From Chara braunii (Eukaryota; Streptophyta; Charophyceae; Charales; Characeae): DNA of 35,373 nucleotides. The notes under the pieces were generated by a model, which saw nothing but the letters and a program-made list of their open reading frames with translations, ran no database searches and was not told the origin of the DNA. The position numbers were made by a program, and so were the translations under genes. The DNA lies in assembly GCA_003427395.1 (NCBI GenBank), contig BFEA01000175.1, forward strand, positions 1,173,199-1,208,571, in the 5' to 3' direction. Each line of letters starts with the position of its first letter. Positions within the stretch are counted from its first letter, which is position 1. Positions 26,746 to 35,373 of the stretch are shown piece by piece.

Positions 26746-29172
26746 AGTCCTGTCCGTGCACCACACAAGGTTAACTGTCTGGCACAGATCCAATTAGTAT
26801 AATGCATAGAGAACCTAAAACAGCAAGCCTCAATCGAATAATACGCAGGGTACCATCCCTGTTCGTATAGAACGCAGTCACTGTTTGTATAGAACACAGG
26901 TGATAGTTGAAAGCAATCACTGTTATACACTAAAAAATGTGTTACTATGCAGGACCTTCGCCCAGGTACTGAGCAGAGTGACACTGGTCTCAATGCAGCA
27001 GTCGATTAGAGAGAGAGAGCCGCTTAATGGAACGGATAAAACGAAAATTAAATTTAAAATGCTACAAATAACTAAATCGACCAAGAGGTATTTGCCACAA
27101 TGAATCATGCTCTAGCTCGCTCGACAGAGTGGAATCAACCATATTCTGTGTCAACAACTATTGCCCTTTTCGCTCAGACACAGGGACAACTTTGCACTTT
27201 TCAAACCTTCGTGGGGCGCGAGTTACTAATGGGCTTTAACCCATCATTCGTTTTTCTCATTAAGCCACGTAAGATAAGTAACACTAAAATTAATCCCAAT
27301 CAGTCAAAAATTTAGCGAATAAATATGCAACCTTCTTTAGAATGCGTTGTTTATTACCCATCGGACAAACACAAATGAAATGTAGGAGTCAACAAAGTAG
27401 TTACTCAAATTTCTCTTGATTTTGAGATCAAGCTGGCAAATCGACTTACAGTTAATTTCTTATTAGTAGACTAGAGCTTAATCAATAAGCACAGAGAAAC
27501 TCAGTGCTTATTATCAAGCACGTCATATTCAATTGACTTATCTGTCCATCAACTTTTCATCAAGCAAGGAGTAAGAGTCGCTACACAACATTAGCCCTCA
27601 TCAGGAGAAACGCATAGAGATAGCTACAGGGCACATAATGATGTTAAGAGAAATAAAGGATGAAAGGCCAGGCAGGTCAGGGCGAAAAATGTAAGTCCTT
27701 ATCTGCTTATTCAAGCATATTCCGACACGATAGCATCATGGATTCAAGCAGGCGGATGTCTTTCTAAGTCAACCAAATCATAAAGGGGAACCAAAACGCC
27801 TATGATAAAAGTCCCGAGTATGACAACTCGCCCTTAGCAAAACTTGAGGAAATCAACCACGTATCCACGTTTACAATCAGTTCGCACGGCAAGTCACTGG
27901 TTACTAGTCTCTTACTTATGTGTCATACCTCTGCGCCAATCCATCATGATCATTCACGCGAAAAAAACAAGGAAAAACCTGGTGAGGCAAGGTTGATGCA
28001 AACGCAGGACGCGAAATGACCTTCCTGCTTTGAACAAATGTCTGCAATCTTTGGTAGACCAAATAGAATTAGCCCTTTCCTTTGTTAATACCCAGCTTGC
28101 TCGTCTCTTTTGAATACCCGCTCGCTAGAACTCTCACAATACATCTTCTCTCACTCCCCTATGAATCGTATCCCAGATAACTAAAGGAAGCATCAAGATC
28201 ATGATGATATCAACAATGCATTCTCACATAGAGCTCGCTTGCAAGTCTGATTTCTCTTCCTCATATGTTAGGTAGCCAAACTTCAAAGGCTCGAACGAGC
28301 ATAACAAGGGTAGTCACACTATGGAAGAAGGAGGTCGTCAACAACTCCATTCTCTCGTGTGTCTCTCACGAGTCATCTGATATTGTTGCTGCACACACAT
28401 ATCATTCCTTGTGCACTGTGTGTCCCTTCTCACTAGTACTTGCCCGGCTAACTGTAACTGCCTCAAGTGTATGATCGATGTCAATGGCTTGCATGAGGAG
28501 CAGGCGACTACGATGGTGCTAAATGCGATGATGACAGAAGAGCAAAAACGAAGGTCGTTACTGTAGCGTCAAGCACTGTTTGATGAAGACGACAAAACGA
28601 GAACAAAAAAAAAAAGTGTGAAATTTCCAAGTTGTTGTCAAGCTTGAAGCAACGTTCATACGGGGGAAGGGGTGCGTTATATTGTTTGCCTCGGGGTTTT
28701 GCGTGTGTTCAACTGTTTGCCAACATTCGCCATGAGTAATTCAACACAATTCTAACATGATTCCAACACGCCGTTCAGTCTCGCTTGCAAAGGGTATTGG
28801 GTTTTAATATGGTCCCGATCCACCAGAGCACACTATGTGACTTTTTTCTCGTTCAGAAATCCAAATACGGTATGCACAGAACAAGAAACAAAAAGAATGA
28901 GATACTTACCCATCGACTGCAGGCACAAGGTCCCACACTAGCAAAGAGGATTGGATAAAGCGCGTGAATCTGGATGGGTTTAAACCACAAATACACGGCC
29001 CCAGCTTTGCAGTCCGAAACTTTTCACCACAAGAAAACGAGGGCAATACGTCAAACGCTGGTCCCACCGTTGAAAACTTCGATCGGCGGCCAAGTTTTCG
29101 TTTCACGCCTCCAGAATTTTAGGTGTCGGGCCTAGGGCCCAGGTGCCCATGTACTGGTGCTTGAAAGCAGAG
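26746..29172. other. Unassigned intergenic DNA
   Basis: No domain, RNA or transposon end was recognised. A perfect 9-bp hairpin AATAAGCAC with GTGCTTATT lies at 27484-27512. Small frames (for example 28265-28474) have no recognisable content. Confidence 0.4.
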
Positions 29173-29207
29173 ATGCAGAAAATCGGATAAATAGCGATTT
29201 TCTGCAT
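29173..29207. repeat. Perfect 13-bp hairpin
   Basis: ATGCAGAAAATCG (29173-29185) and CGATTTTCTGCAT (29195-29207) pair without mismatch around a 9-base loop. It could be a transcript hairpin or a small palindrome footprint. No following T run marks it as a terminator. Confidence 0.85.
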
Positions 29208-29384
29208 GCACCTCTCCACAAACATATCCACATTCTTCCGCGTAATACACACCATGTTGTTAGTGGGACCTTGCCCCTGCAGATAACGAAGATTGAACTT
29301 CTGCACCTCCTTTTTCTTTCTTTTTTTTTTTTCTTTTTTTTGGGGGGGCGGGGGGGGATGTAACTTCATTGCGGTCACGGAAAC

Positions 29385-29502
29385 AGTTTGAAAATGCACT
29401 ACAGGAAATCCTGCAAACATAACACACCCCCACCGGACCCGAAACCAAGGTTATATCCATTCACCATTACCAGTCCTTCTGCCTCAAGTGCATTTTCAAA
29501 CT
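29385..29502. repeat. 118-bp segment with perfect 16-bp terminal inverted repeats
   Basis: AGTTTGAAAATGCACT (29385-29400) is exactly inverted as AGTGCATTTTCAAACT (29487-29502). AAAC precedes the left end (29381-29384) and CAAAC follows the right, a possible but offset short duplication. It may be a very small inverted-repeat transposable element. Confidence 0.6.
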
Positions 29503-30400
29503 CAAACCCTGACTGCGACGTAGTTTTATCTTTTTTTTTCCATTGTCCTTAGTGAAAAGGACCATTTCTTAATCTGTGCTACATGGAGGAATCTCAATCA
29601 TAGCAATTTACTTGAACGCTACTTTATTTTTTTTTCTTGAGCTGCGTCGTCGATAAACAGGAGTAAAAGACAATAAAAGACTTGCTGCAACAATGACGGG
29701 GGCAATAGTCAAGACGAAGATGTGAGGATTGTCCTCAGGGGCCCTTAGACAACATGCATATGTTCTGACTGTGGTCCCCAGCAAGCCTCGTGCCCGCCCT
29801 AAGTGATGGCGGGACTGAATATCCACAAGAGGCCCTTATCTCAGCATTTTCCAAAGTGGGTCTCAGACAGCTGCTGCACGCCAGTTGGTTGAAGTCCAAC
29901 CTGGGCCCCACCCTGGGCTCTTCGAAGAGAACTGCACCAGGCAGTTGAGCCCAGGGCCCAAGTGGTTGTGCCCTGGGCACACACATTGCGGGGCCGACAT
30001 ATCACGAAGTGGCCACGGGCCAACAAGAAAGCAGCATTGTCGTCGTATCTACCCCATGGGCCGGTGCAAATGCAGCAAACATTCGGAGCCTGGAAAGTTC
30101 TGGTGTGCCCAACTAAAAAGGGCCCAGGCCGTAACTGTCAAAGTTGGCCTGGGCGCAGACACAGGGGCCCGACCGGAAGCTACTGGAAACTTCCACGGCC
30201 AGGCCCACACAGTCCAGCAGCAGCGGCCACTTCCATATAGGAAGTCAGCCAGCCAGGGATGGGTATTCTGGCCTAGGCAGGCAATGCGGACACGCTGCTG
30301 CGCTCACAAGCAAGTTTCTGCATGCGCATTGCTGGCTGGGGGCGCGCGCAGGCGCTGAGAGGTGAGGGGCGCTAGCAGCCATAGCCGGGCTGCAGGGCCC
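29503..30400. other. Unassigned; GGGCCC/CCTGGGC-rich from 29880
   Basis: CCTGGGC, GGGCCC and GCCCAGG words recur from 29900 to 30400, as do related words at 29129-29150 (GGGCCTAGGGCCCAGG). This resembles the short CG-rich words of the hAT-like elements at 17500-20712, but no terminal repeats or duplications were found. Reading frames here show no domain. Confidence 0.35.
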
Positions 30401-30798
30401 AAGGCAGAGGAGGACAACAGGGGTCTTCAGGAGGAGGCGCAGAAGTGGGTGGTCAGGGGGTGATGAGGGGAGACGAGGATACGTACCTGTTGTATGTGGG
30501 AGGTCGGGATTGGTGTTGACGACATGTACATTGGTCTTCAAAGTCGAAGTGAGCATGTTGCGTGAACGTAGATAGGCTAGGTAGGCAAGCGCTGGGCGCC
30601 AGACTGAGAGGAGCGACATTGAATACTGTGTTGGTGTGGCCTGAGGGCTTGAACATTGGCTCACGAGTTCATTGTATTGCTCTTATTTGGATGGAATCTT
30701 GGTGCTTTTGAGCTCTCTGCTTGTACATGACTATCTGGACTTCTGTGTGATTTTGCAACTTGGTTTTCTGTATATTGCTCTCGCTCATATTCCTTGCA
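30401..30798 (+). repeat. Probable 3' part of the 5' LTR of the third retroelement
   Basis: The LTR must end at about 30798 (TTCCTTGCA) because a perfect primer-binding site follows four bases later. The left edge is not determinable, because the partner LTR is not in the window. The chosen start is arbitrary. Confidence 0.4.
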
Positions 30799-30801
30799 TT
30801 T

Positions 30802-30813
30802 TGGTATCAGAGC
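30802..30813 (+). other. Primer-binding site, perfect initiator tRNA-Met match
   Basis: TGGTATCAGAGC is fully complementary to the 3' end of plant initiator tRNA-Met (GCTCTGATACCA), followed by GAGG. It starts reverse transcription and marks the 5' LTR edge at about 30798. Confidence 0.9.
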
Positions 30814-31750
30814 GAGGTTACAGTCGCCTATCTGCCGTCGGCAACATTGTTACTTGGTGCGCTGACGATGCTTCTGTGCAGTGACGATACATTGGCGCTG
30901 GTTTGACAACGCGACACCCAGGTAAAGGGGTGCGTCGCAGGAAGGTTTTGGCAACAGCGTGGGAGTTGTGGCAACAGCGGATGCATGTATGATGATAAGA
31001 GCATGCTGATGTGGCATTTTGACTGAGGTGGCACTGCATTGCATTGTGGGTGGAACCGAAGCTACGACCAGTCATCGAAATGCACATTGGCTCAATAGGT
31101 GAGAAATCTGTGGTTGGGGGCAGCTATCTCCAGGTACGTTGTTCCCTTACCTTATCTACCCTCTCAATCTCTCCTTACCGTCAGGAAGTGAGTCCAACCT
31201 TGAGTGTCCTCTCTTTTGTGTAAGGAGTCGTGAGCGCTCTACCTTGAGAGACGACATTCTTCCCGTTGGCGCATCTGGCAGGAGAGGGCGGTGCCTTTGA
31301 AGGGCCCTGGTCGAAGCATGGGTCACGTTCATCATGCCAACCCATGGGAGTAGTACACGCAGGCCATGCTGCTTTGTCCTTCAAGGCTCTTTGCTGCGCT
31401 GATAGAGGGATGTGCGGACTGACCAGTCCTACGCAGAAGTTTATCAGACTGTCTATAAACATTTCTGGCGGGGTTCTGAACTGTCCACTGGTTGTGATCG
31501 TCGTCCTGTCTGCGACGTTAAATAATTCATGAGGACCTTGTGGGCTATCCTTAAACTGCCTCTTGATCAGCCAGATCAATCAGACGTAAGGCTCGTTGCA
31601 CACGAGGATAAAGAAAGGGCAATACTGGTCATAAGCATATTCTTGGGGCACAGGGATGGGACGTTAATGCACACCTTAGACACCGCTGCTGATGATGCGG
31701 ACAGGCACGTCAGATACAGGAGAGGGAAATTCCAATTGACGCTCAACTGT
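30814..31750 (+). other. Non-coding leader of the third retroelement
   Basis: Between the primer site and the U6 insertion. Small overlapping frames on both strands (for example 31181-31579 minus) show no domain. Repeated GGCAACAGCG words occur at 30948-30980. Confidence 0.5.
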
Positions 31751-31785
31751 AAATCACAAACATACTTGTCCTTCGGGACATCCGT

Positions 31786-31817
<32 letters not shown>

Positions 31818-31861
31818 GGCCCCTATGCAAAAAAAAAAAAAAAAAAAAATCACAAACATAC
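31751..31861 (+). mobile_element. Retroposed 3'-truncated U6 snRNA with 15-bp target duplication
   Basis: AAATCACAAACATAC at 31751-31765 recurs at 31847-31861. Between them U6 sequence starts exactly at GTCCTTCGGGACATCCGTTA (31768) and runs through ATACAGAGAAGATTAGCATG to CCCCTATGCA (about 31828). About 20 A residues follow instead of the last ~40 bases of U6. The 5' end is complete and the 3' part is missing. The insertion lies in the leader of the third retroelement and so post-dates it. Confidence 0.9.
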
Positions 31862-32099
31862 CCATTGTGCATACATCTGCTTGCATGACTTATTTTTATT
31901 TTTGATTAGTTGGTGACAAATTGCTAACACCTAACAAACAGCCTAGATTAGTACTGTAGTGTTCTACCATAGCCAGTTCTGATTGAAGCTGCTGTGAGTG
32001 AAACTAATCAAAATAGGAGTAGGTCACGTGGACAGTTTGTGTGAATGCTGCTGATACTGCTTGAACAGTAGCCTAGGTAACTTACCGAATATTATTTTA

Positions 32100-33868
32100 T
32101 TTTTATTTATTTTTCAACTCAGTCAGACACATGCTGTGCAAGGCTCCAGTGAGGGCATTAGTGCGCACAGTGTCTGCCTAGCTGGGGGAGAGAGGGCTTT
32201 GCGACAGGAAGCAGTAGTCGAACGCTTACAAAGGGCTAGAGAAGCGACAACAGCAGCCGAGCAAGCGCTCGCAGCGGCAACAGCCATTGCAGCAGCTATG
32301 GCTACTTCTTCTTCTACTTTCGCAGCTGCATCTGGTCAGATGAGCTTAGGCATGCCACAGACTTCGCAGACCACATCCAGCACAGTGGCAACAAGCAGTT
32401 CTTCCAGCCTGATGGCAGGCTCGCAGTATAGTTCGCCACCTCCACGCACTAGAGAAGCCATTGAACTCCAGCAAGTGGAGTTGATCCGCTTACGGTTAGA
32501 GAAGGAGCTTAGAGAAGCTACTGAAAGAGAAGATGAGATGAGAACTAGCAAAGCTAGACTAGAGAATAGGGAGGCAGTCAAAGCTGTTGTAGAAGGGTTG
32601 GACGAGGTTGTCATTGACGACAACACGAGAATTCTCAAGGCAGGTCTTCTGTCCATGCATGCATACATGGACAGCAAACTGGATGTTATCCAGGGCACCC
32701 TTGACCAGATATTGAGAATCATGCACAGAATGGGAAGAGCCTTCTATCTCCAACAGGTGGGCCCAGTTTTCGGCCTCCAGTTTTCCCATCGCCGGTTTCC
32801 TCACCAGTGATGACTAGTCCTACTATGTCTCAGTTTAGCAGTTCACCAAGCGGTACGTCAGCAGCAGCAGCACAGACAGTTGCTTCTTCATCTTTTGGAT
32901 TACCGGCTGGTGCTACACAACAGTCGGTCCCACCAGAGGGACAACAACAGCCTTTGTGCCCCAAGACCCCACTTAAGCCACCCTCAACCTTCTCAGGTCA
33001 TAAGAAGGACGAGGCTCTTGACACTTGGTTGAGAACGGTTCCAGTGTGGGTCAGGGCAAAGAGGACGTTGGTAGAGGAAGAGGTGATCACTGCCGCCTCG
33101 TATTTGGAGGGTTCGGCAACGTGATCGCTAGATGGATTAGTAGCCTCGAAAGGGTTCGGCAGGCACATGAACGATTATGCTAAGACCCGTACTCTTGAGA
33201 GCTTCATGGAACTGGTAGAAACGCGATGGCACAACCCGCAGCAGGCCCAGCAGGCCACTGACGTGTTAACCCAGCTTGATACTAAGAAGTACAAGTCCAC
33301 ACTTGAGCTTACCTCTGTCGTGGAGCGTCTCATTGTCGTCCTTGGCGTGCGTTATGATCCACAGGTCCTCATGACCATGTATCTTGGATGTCTTCCCACA
33401 GACGTCAAGAACCTGTTGGTCAGTGAGGCCAGCATCGAATATCACACTCTGGAGTGCTTCAGCAAGAAGGCCCTAAACTTAAAGGCTAGGGTAGGAGGAG
33501 CCCAACAAACCCCTACAGATGGAAGAAAGAAGAAGAGTCCACAAGAGTGGAAAAAGAAAGGTTGTCAATTGATGATGGTTGATTCCGAAGGGAATCAAAC
33601 TGAGATCGATGATTACTCCGACTTAGTGGACAGCACAGAGTTTAAGGACGCGGATAGTGTTGAGGGTAGCAACCTCGCCTCACTTGTAAAGGTTAAGGCA
33701 GGTGGTCGCGGCAAGGGCGGCCAATCAAAAAGTCAAGGGCAGACCCAAAACTCAACCAAGATACCAGCTTGGGTGAGGGCAAGTTTGGAACAAGATGTGT
33801 GGCGAGACTGCTATTCGTGAGGAGCTTGCATCAATTGTGGCAAGTATGGCCACCTGCAGTTTAGATGC
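32100..33868 (+). pseudogene. Gag polyprotein of the third retroelement, with CCHC zinc knuckle
   Basis: The N-terminal frame (open from 32061 to about 32754) contains an Ala/Ser-rich part and a coiled-coil (ELQQVELIRLRLEKELREA; about 32470-32600). One base shift near 32755 leads into a frame that runs to 33868 with stops only at 33122 (TGA) and 33818 (TGA). It reads PPSTFSGHKKDEALDTWL (Gag F-x-G…W-L start), ESFMELVETRWHNPQQAQ, TMYLGCLPTDVKNLL, and then the zinc knuckle CINCGKYGHLQFRC (33827-33868), a canonical C-x2-C-x4-H-x4-C nucleic-acid-binding motif. Gag forms the particle that packages retroelement RNA. No convincing ATG start was identified. The first in-frame ATG after the coding-like part begins is near 32298. 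Confidence 0.8.
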
Positions 33869-33959
33869 AAGAACGTGAAGGTATCGCAGAAGATACCTCC
33901 CCAAGGTGGTTTTGGGAACTCTTCTTTCTGTGGTGGGGCTTCTACAAGCTCCAACTCGT

Positions 33960-34545
33960 GAAACACATCGGGCGAGTAGAAGTTGTAGCTTCTTCTACTT
34001 CTAATGAAGTGGGTGATGTACCCTCCCCACTTCAAGAGTTGGCCGAAGCTATTGACTCTTTAGTCACCCCGCAAACGCATCATGACCCAACAAGACTCTG
34101 TTCGTTGGATGTGTCTGAGGCCTTAGGAAACTTGCAAAGTGAGTGGTTGGCAAGGGACCCTCGCTAGTTTTGGGTGGCGTTTAGTAGAGGTCCTAGAGGG
34201 GAGCACTTCGTTGTGGAAGTCGGTGTAGGTGGCCGCAAATGTGGTGCCTTCGTAGACATTGACTCCATGCCAAACTTCATACGTCGCGACTGCGTTGAGA
34301 GATTGCGCCTAGGGGATCGGGTGCAACACTTCAGTAGATTTATAGCCTCTAACTTAGCCAACAAAGAGTGCATGGTTGTAGACGACTACGTTAAGGACAT
34401 GATCTGCACCTTCTACTATGGAGGTGGGGAATTGAATCATAAGATTTTGTTCCTAGTTAGCGACGACTTGCCTTTTGACATGCTGTTAGGTATGTACCAC
34501 CTCGGGTTTGCAAAGCCCCAGTTTGACTGGGACCAAAAGGTACTT
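33960..34545 (+). pseudogene. Retroelement aspartic protease segment, copy 1
   Basis: One frame, with a single TAG at 34165, runs from about 33960 through an acidic linker (PSPLQELAEAIDSLV) to HFVVEVGVGGRKCGAFVDID, then PNFIRRDCVERLRL and LPFDMLLGMYHLG. This is the retropepsin-like pattern of Ty3/gypsy elements: hydrophobic strand, D-T/S-G-A/S, NFI, and a later D-(M/V)-(I/L)-LG-M-D/Y-(W/H)-L. The catalytic motif reads D-I-D-S, while the second copy reads D-I-G-S, so the glycine is replaced by Asp and this copy is probably inactive. It follows the zinc knuckle after a frame change, the usual gag-pro order. Confidence 0.75.
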
Positions 34546-34627
34546 AAGCATGTACTACCGAAAGGGAGGACAGTCAGACTTGCAAAGTATAAAGCTAGCA
34601 GTCTGATAGATACGGGTGTATGTGCAC

Positions 34628-34956
34628 AAATGTGGTGCCTTCGTAGACATTGGCTCCATGCAAAACTTCATAAGTCGCGACTGCGTTGAGAGACTGCGCC
34701 TAGGCAACGCTTAGGTAGATTTGTAGCCTCTGCCTTAGCCAAAAAAAAGCGCATGGTTGTAAACGCCTATTTTAAGGACGTGGTCTGCACCTTCTACTAT
34801 GGAGGTGGGGAATTGAATCATAAGGTTTTGTTCCTAGTCAACAACGACTTGCCTTTTGATATGTTGTTAGATATGTACTACCTTAAGGTTGCAAAGCCCC
34901 AGTTTGACTGGGACCGAAAGGTACTTAAACCACCAGTTCACCCAGACCTGTTTTGA
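34628..34956 (+). pseudogene. Retroelement aspartic protease segment, tandem copy 2
   Basis: Starts with AAATGTGGTGCCTTCGTAGA, as does copy 1 at 34235, 393 bp upstream. It follows that copy through GACTGCGTTGAGAGA, TTCTACTATGGAGGTGGGGA and CAGTTTGACTGGGACC. It reads FVDIGSMQNFISRDC in one frame, then lacks about 10 bases and continues in another (FYYGGGELNHKVLFLV, LPFDMLLDMYYL). The LLG of copy 1 is LLD here. The duplication is old enough to have diverged at many sites. Confidence 0.75.
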
Positions 34957-35373
34957 AATCGTAACAATTAATTTTGCCGAGCCTGAAAGTGAGCGGGTAC
35001 CGTCCACTTGGAAAACTGAAGTGCTGGACCAGCTGGCAGTAGACGGAACAAAAAGCAGGCCATACTCAGTTTTCATTTTTCCCGCTTTATATCTCGTTTA
35101 TATTTTTCCGTTGTTTTCACTCCTGCGGTAGCCCCAGCAGGCCCGGGAAAAGGGGGGCTGCTGAAGGAAAGGGCGGGGGGGGAGGGGGGCCTGGGGATAA
35201 TCATGGACTAGCACTCACCAAACATGGACTGGTATCTCAGCCTGTCGTTCTTAGCCATGCGGTGCACTTATCTGGAGGTCATGGCCACATTCATGGCCTC
35301 GCTCTGTTTTTTTATCCCAACTATTTGAAAGAAAAACGAAAAAAAGAGTGACGAGGTATTGTCCCTTCCTCCC
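34957..35373. other. Unassigned right edge
   Basis: No reverse transcriptase or LTR was recognised. G-rich runs occur at 35150-35200. The window ends without a clear feature boundary. Confidence 0.45.

Larger units (their letters stand above)
30799..34956 (+). mobile_element. Third LTR retrotransposon, internal part
   Basis: Order: perfect primer-binding site, non-coding leader of about 1.2 kb with a U6 insertion, Gag with coiled-coil and zinc knuckle, and a duplicated aspartic protease segment. No reverse transcriptase was recognised before the end of the window, and the sequence after 34956 no longer looks like the element, so it seems truncated. Codons are interrupted by a few stops and shifts, fewer than in the chromovirus at 884-8353, suggesting a younger copy. 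Confidence 0.75.

Noticed and set aside
32336-32804. Minus-strand frames across the third Gag
   Set aside because: They are antisense shadows of the coiled-coil coding region.

Overview
The window looks like nuclear DNA from a photosynthetic eukaryote of the green lineage. I lean towards a streptophyte alga such as a charophyte with a large repeat-filled genome, but the sequence does not prove the species. The evidence is one intact plant-type, probably plastid-targeted gene (a two-repeat DUF760 protein, minus strand, 9736-11331); LTR retrotransposons with initiator-tRNA-Met primer sites; a chromodomain integrase; retroposed U6 snRNA copies; and long simple-sequence tracts. I see no rRNA, tRNA, CRISPR or bacterial operon structure.

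Layout. 1-883: (TC)n and GAA-rich low complexity plus unassigned DNA. 884-8353: a decayed Ty3/gypsy chromovirus whose two LTRs can be matched. The 5' LTR carries a 311-bp extra block. The 3' LTR carries a 1,411-bp piggyBac-like element whose empty target site is preserved in the other LTR. Gag pieces, an integrase with both Asp motifs, and a chromodomain survive; protease, reverse transcriptase and RNase H were not found. 8354-12668: the DUF760 gene and its flanks. 12836-12908: a diverged U6-like copy. 13711-15530: two successive arrays of imperfect hairpins with conserved centres and changing, mutually complementary arms, interrupted by a retroposed U6 copy with a 14-bp target duplication. 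This array region is the least explained structure in the window. 15531-17500: unassigned.

17500-20712: a nest of short hAT-like non-autonomous elements. Four have 8-bp target duplications (three exact, one with a mismatch). Elements with different ends share the same roughly 70-bp internal core, eight copies in all. 20713-22007: pyrimidine-rich DNA with three diverged short repeats. 22008-24175: a second, unrelated retroelement Gag-like reading frame, broken by stops and frameshifts. 24887-25309: a near-duplicate of about 178 bp flanking a perfect 38-bp Nextera mate-pair junction adapter, which is a sequencing artefact. 25207-26107 (minus): a decayed protein-coding frame of unknown family. 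26108-30798: mostly unassigned DNA with minor repeats and inverted repeats. 30802 onward: a third retroelement with a perfect primer-binding site, a 3'-truncated U6 insertion, a Gag with CCHC zinc knuckle, and a tandemly duplicated aspartic-protease-like segment.

How it works together: only the DUF760 gene looks functional. Almost everything else is layered mobile DNA, and the layers can be ordered: piggyBac-like element inside an LTR, hAT-like B1 inside hAT-like A1 inside an AT-rich repeat, and U6 copies inside the hairpin array and inside the third retroelement. Single Ns at 1485, 18835 and 20375, plus the adapter at 25089, show that parts of this assembly are stitched.
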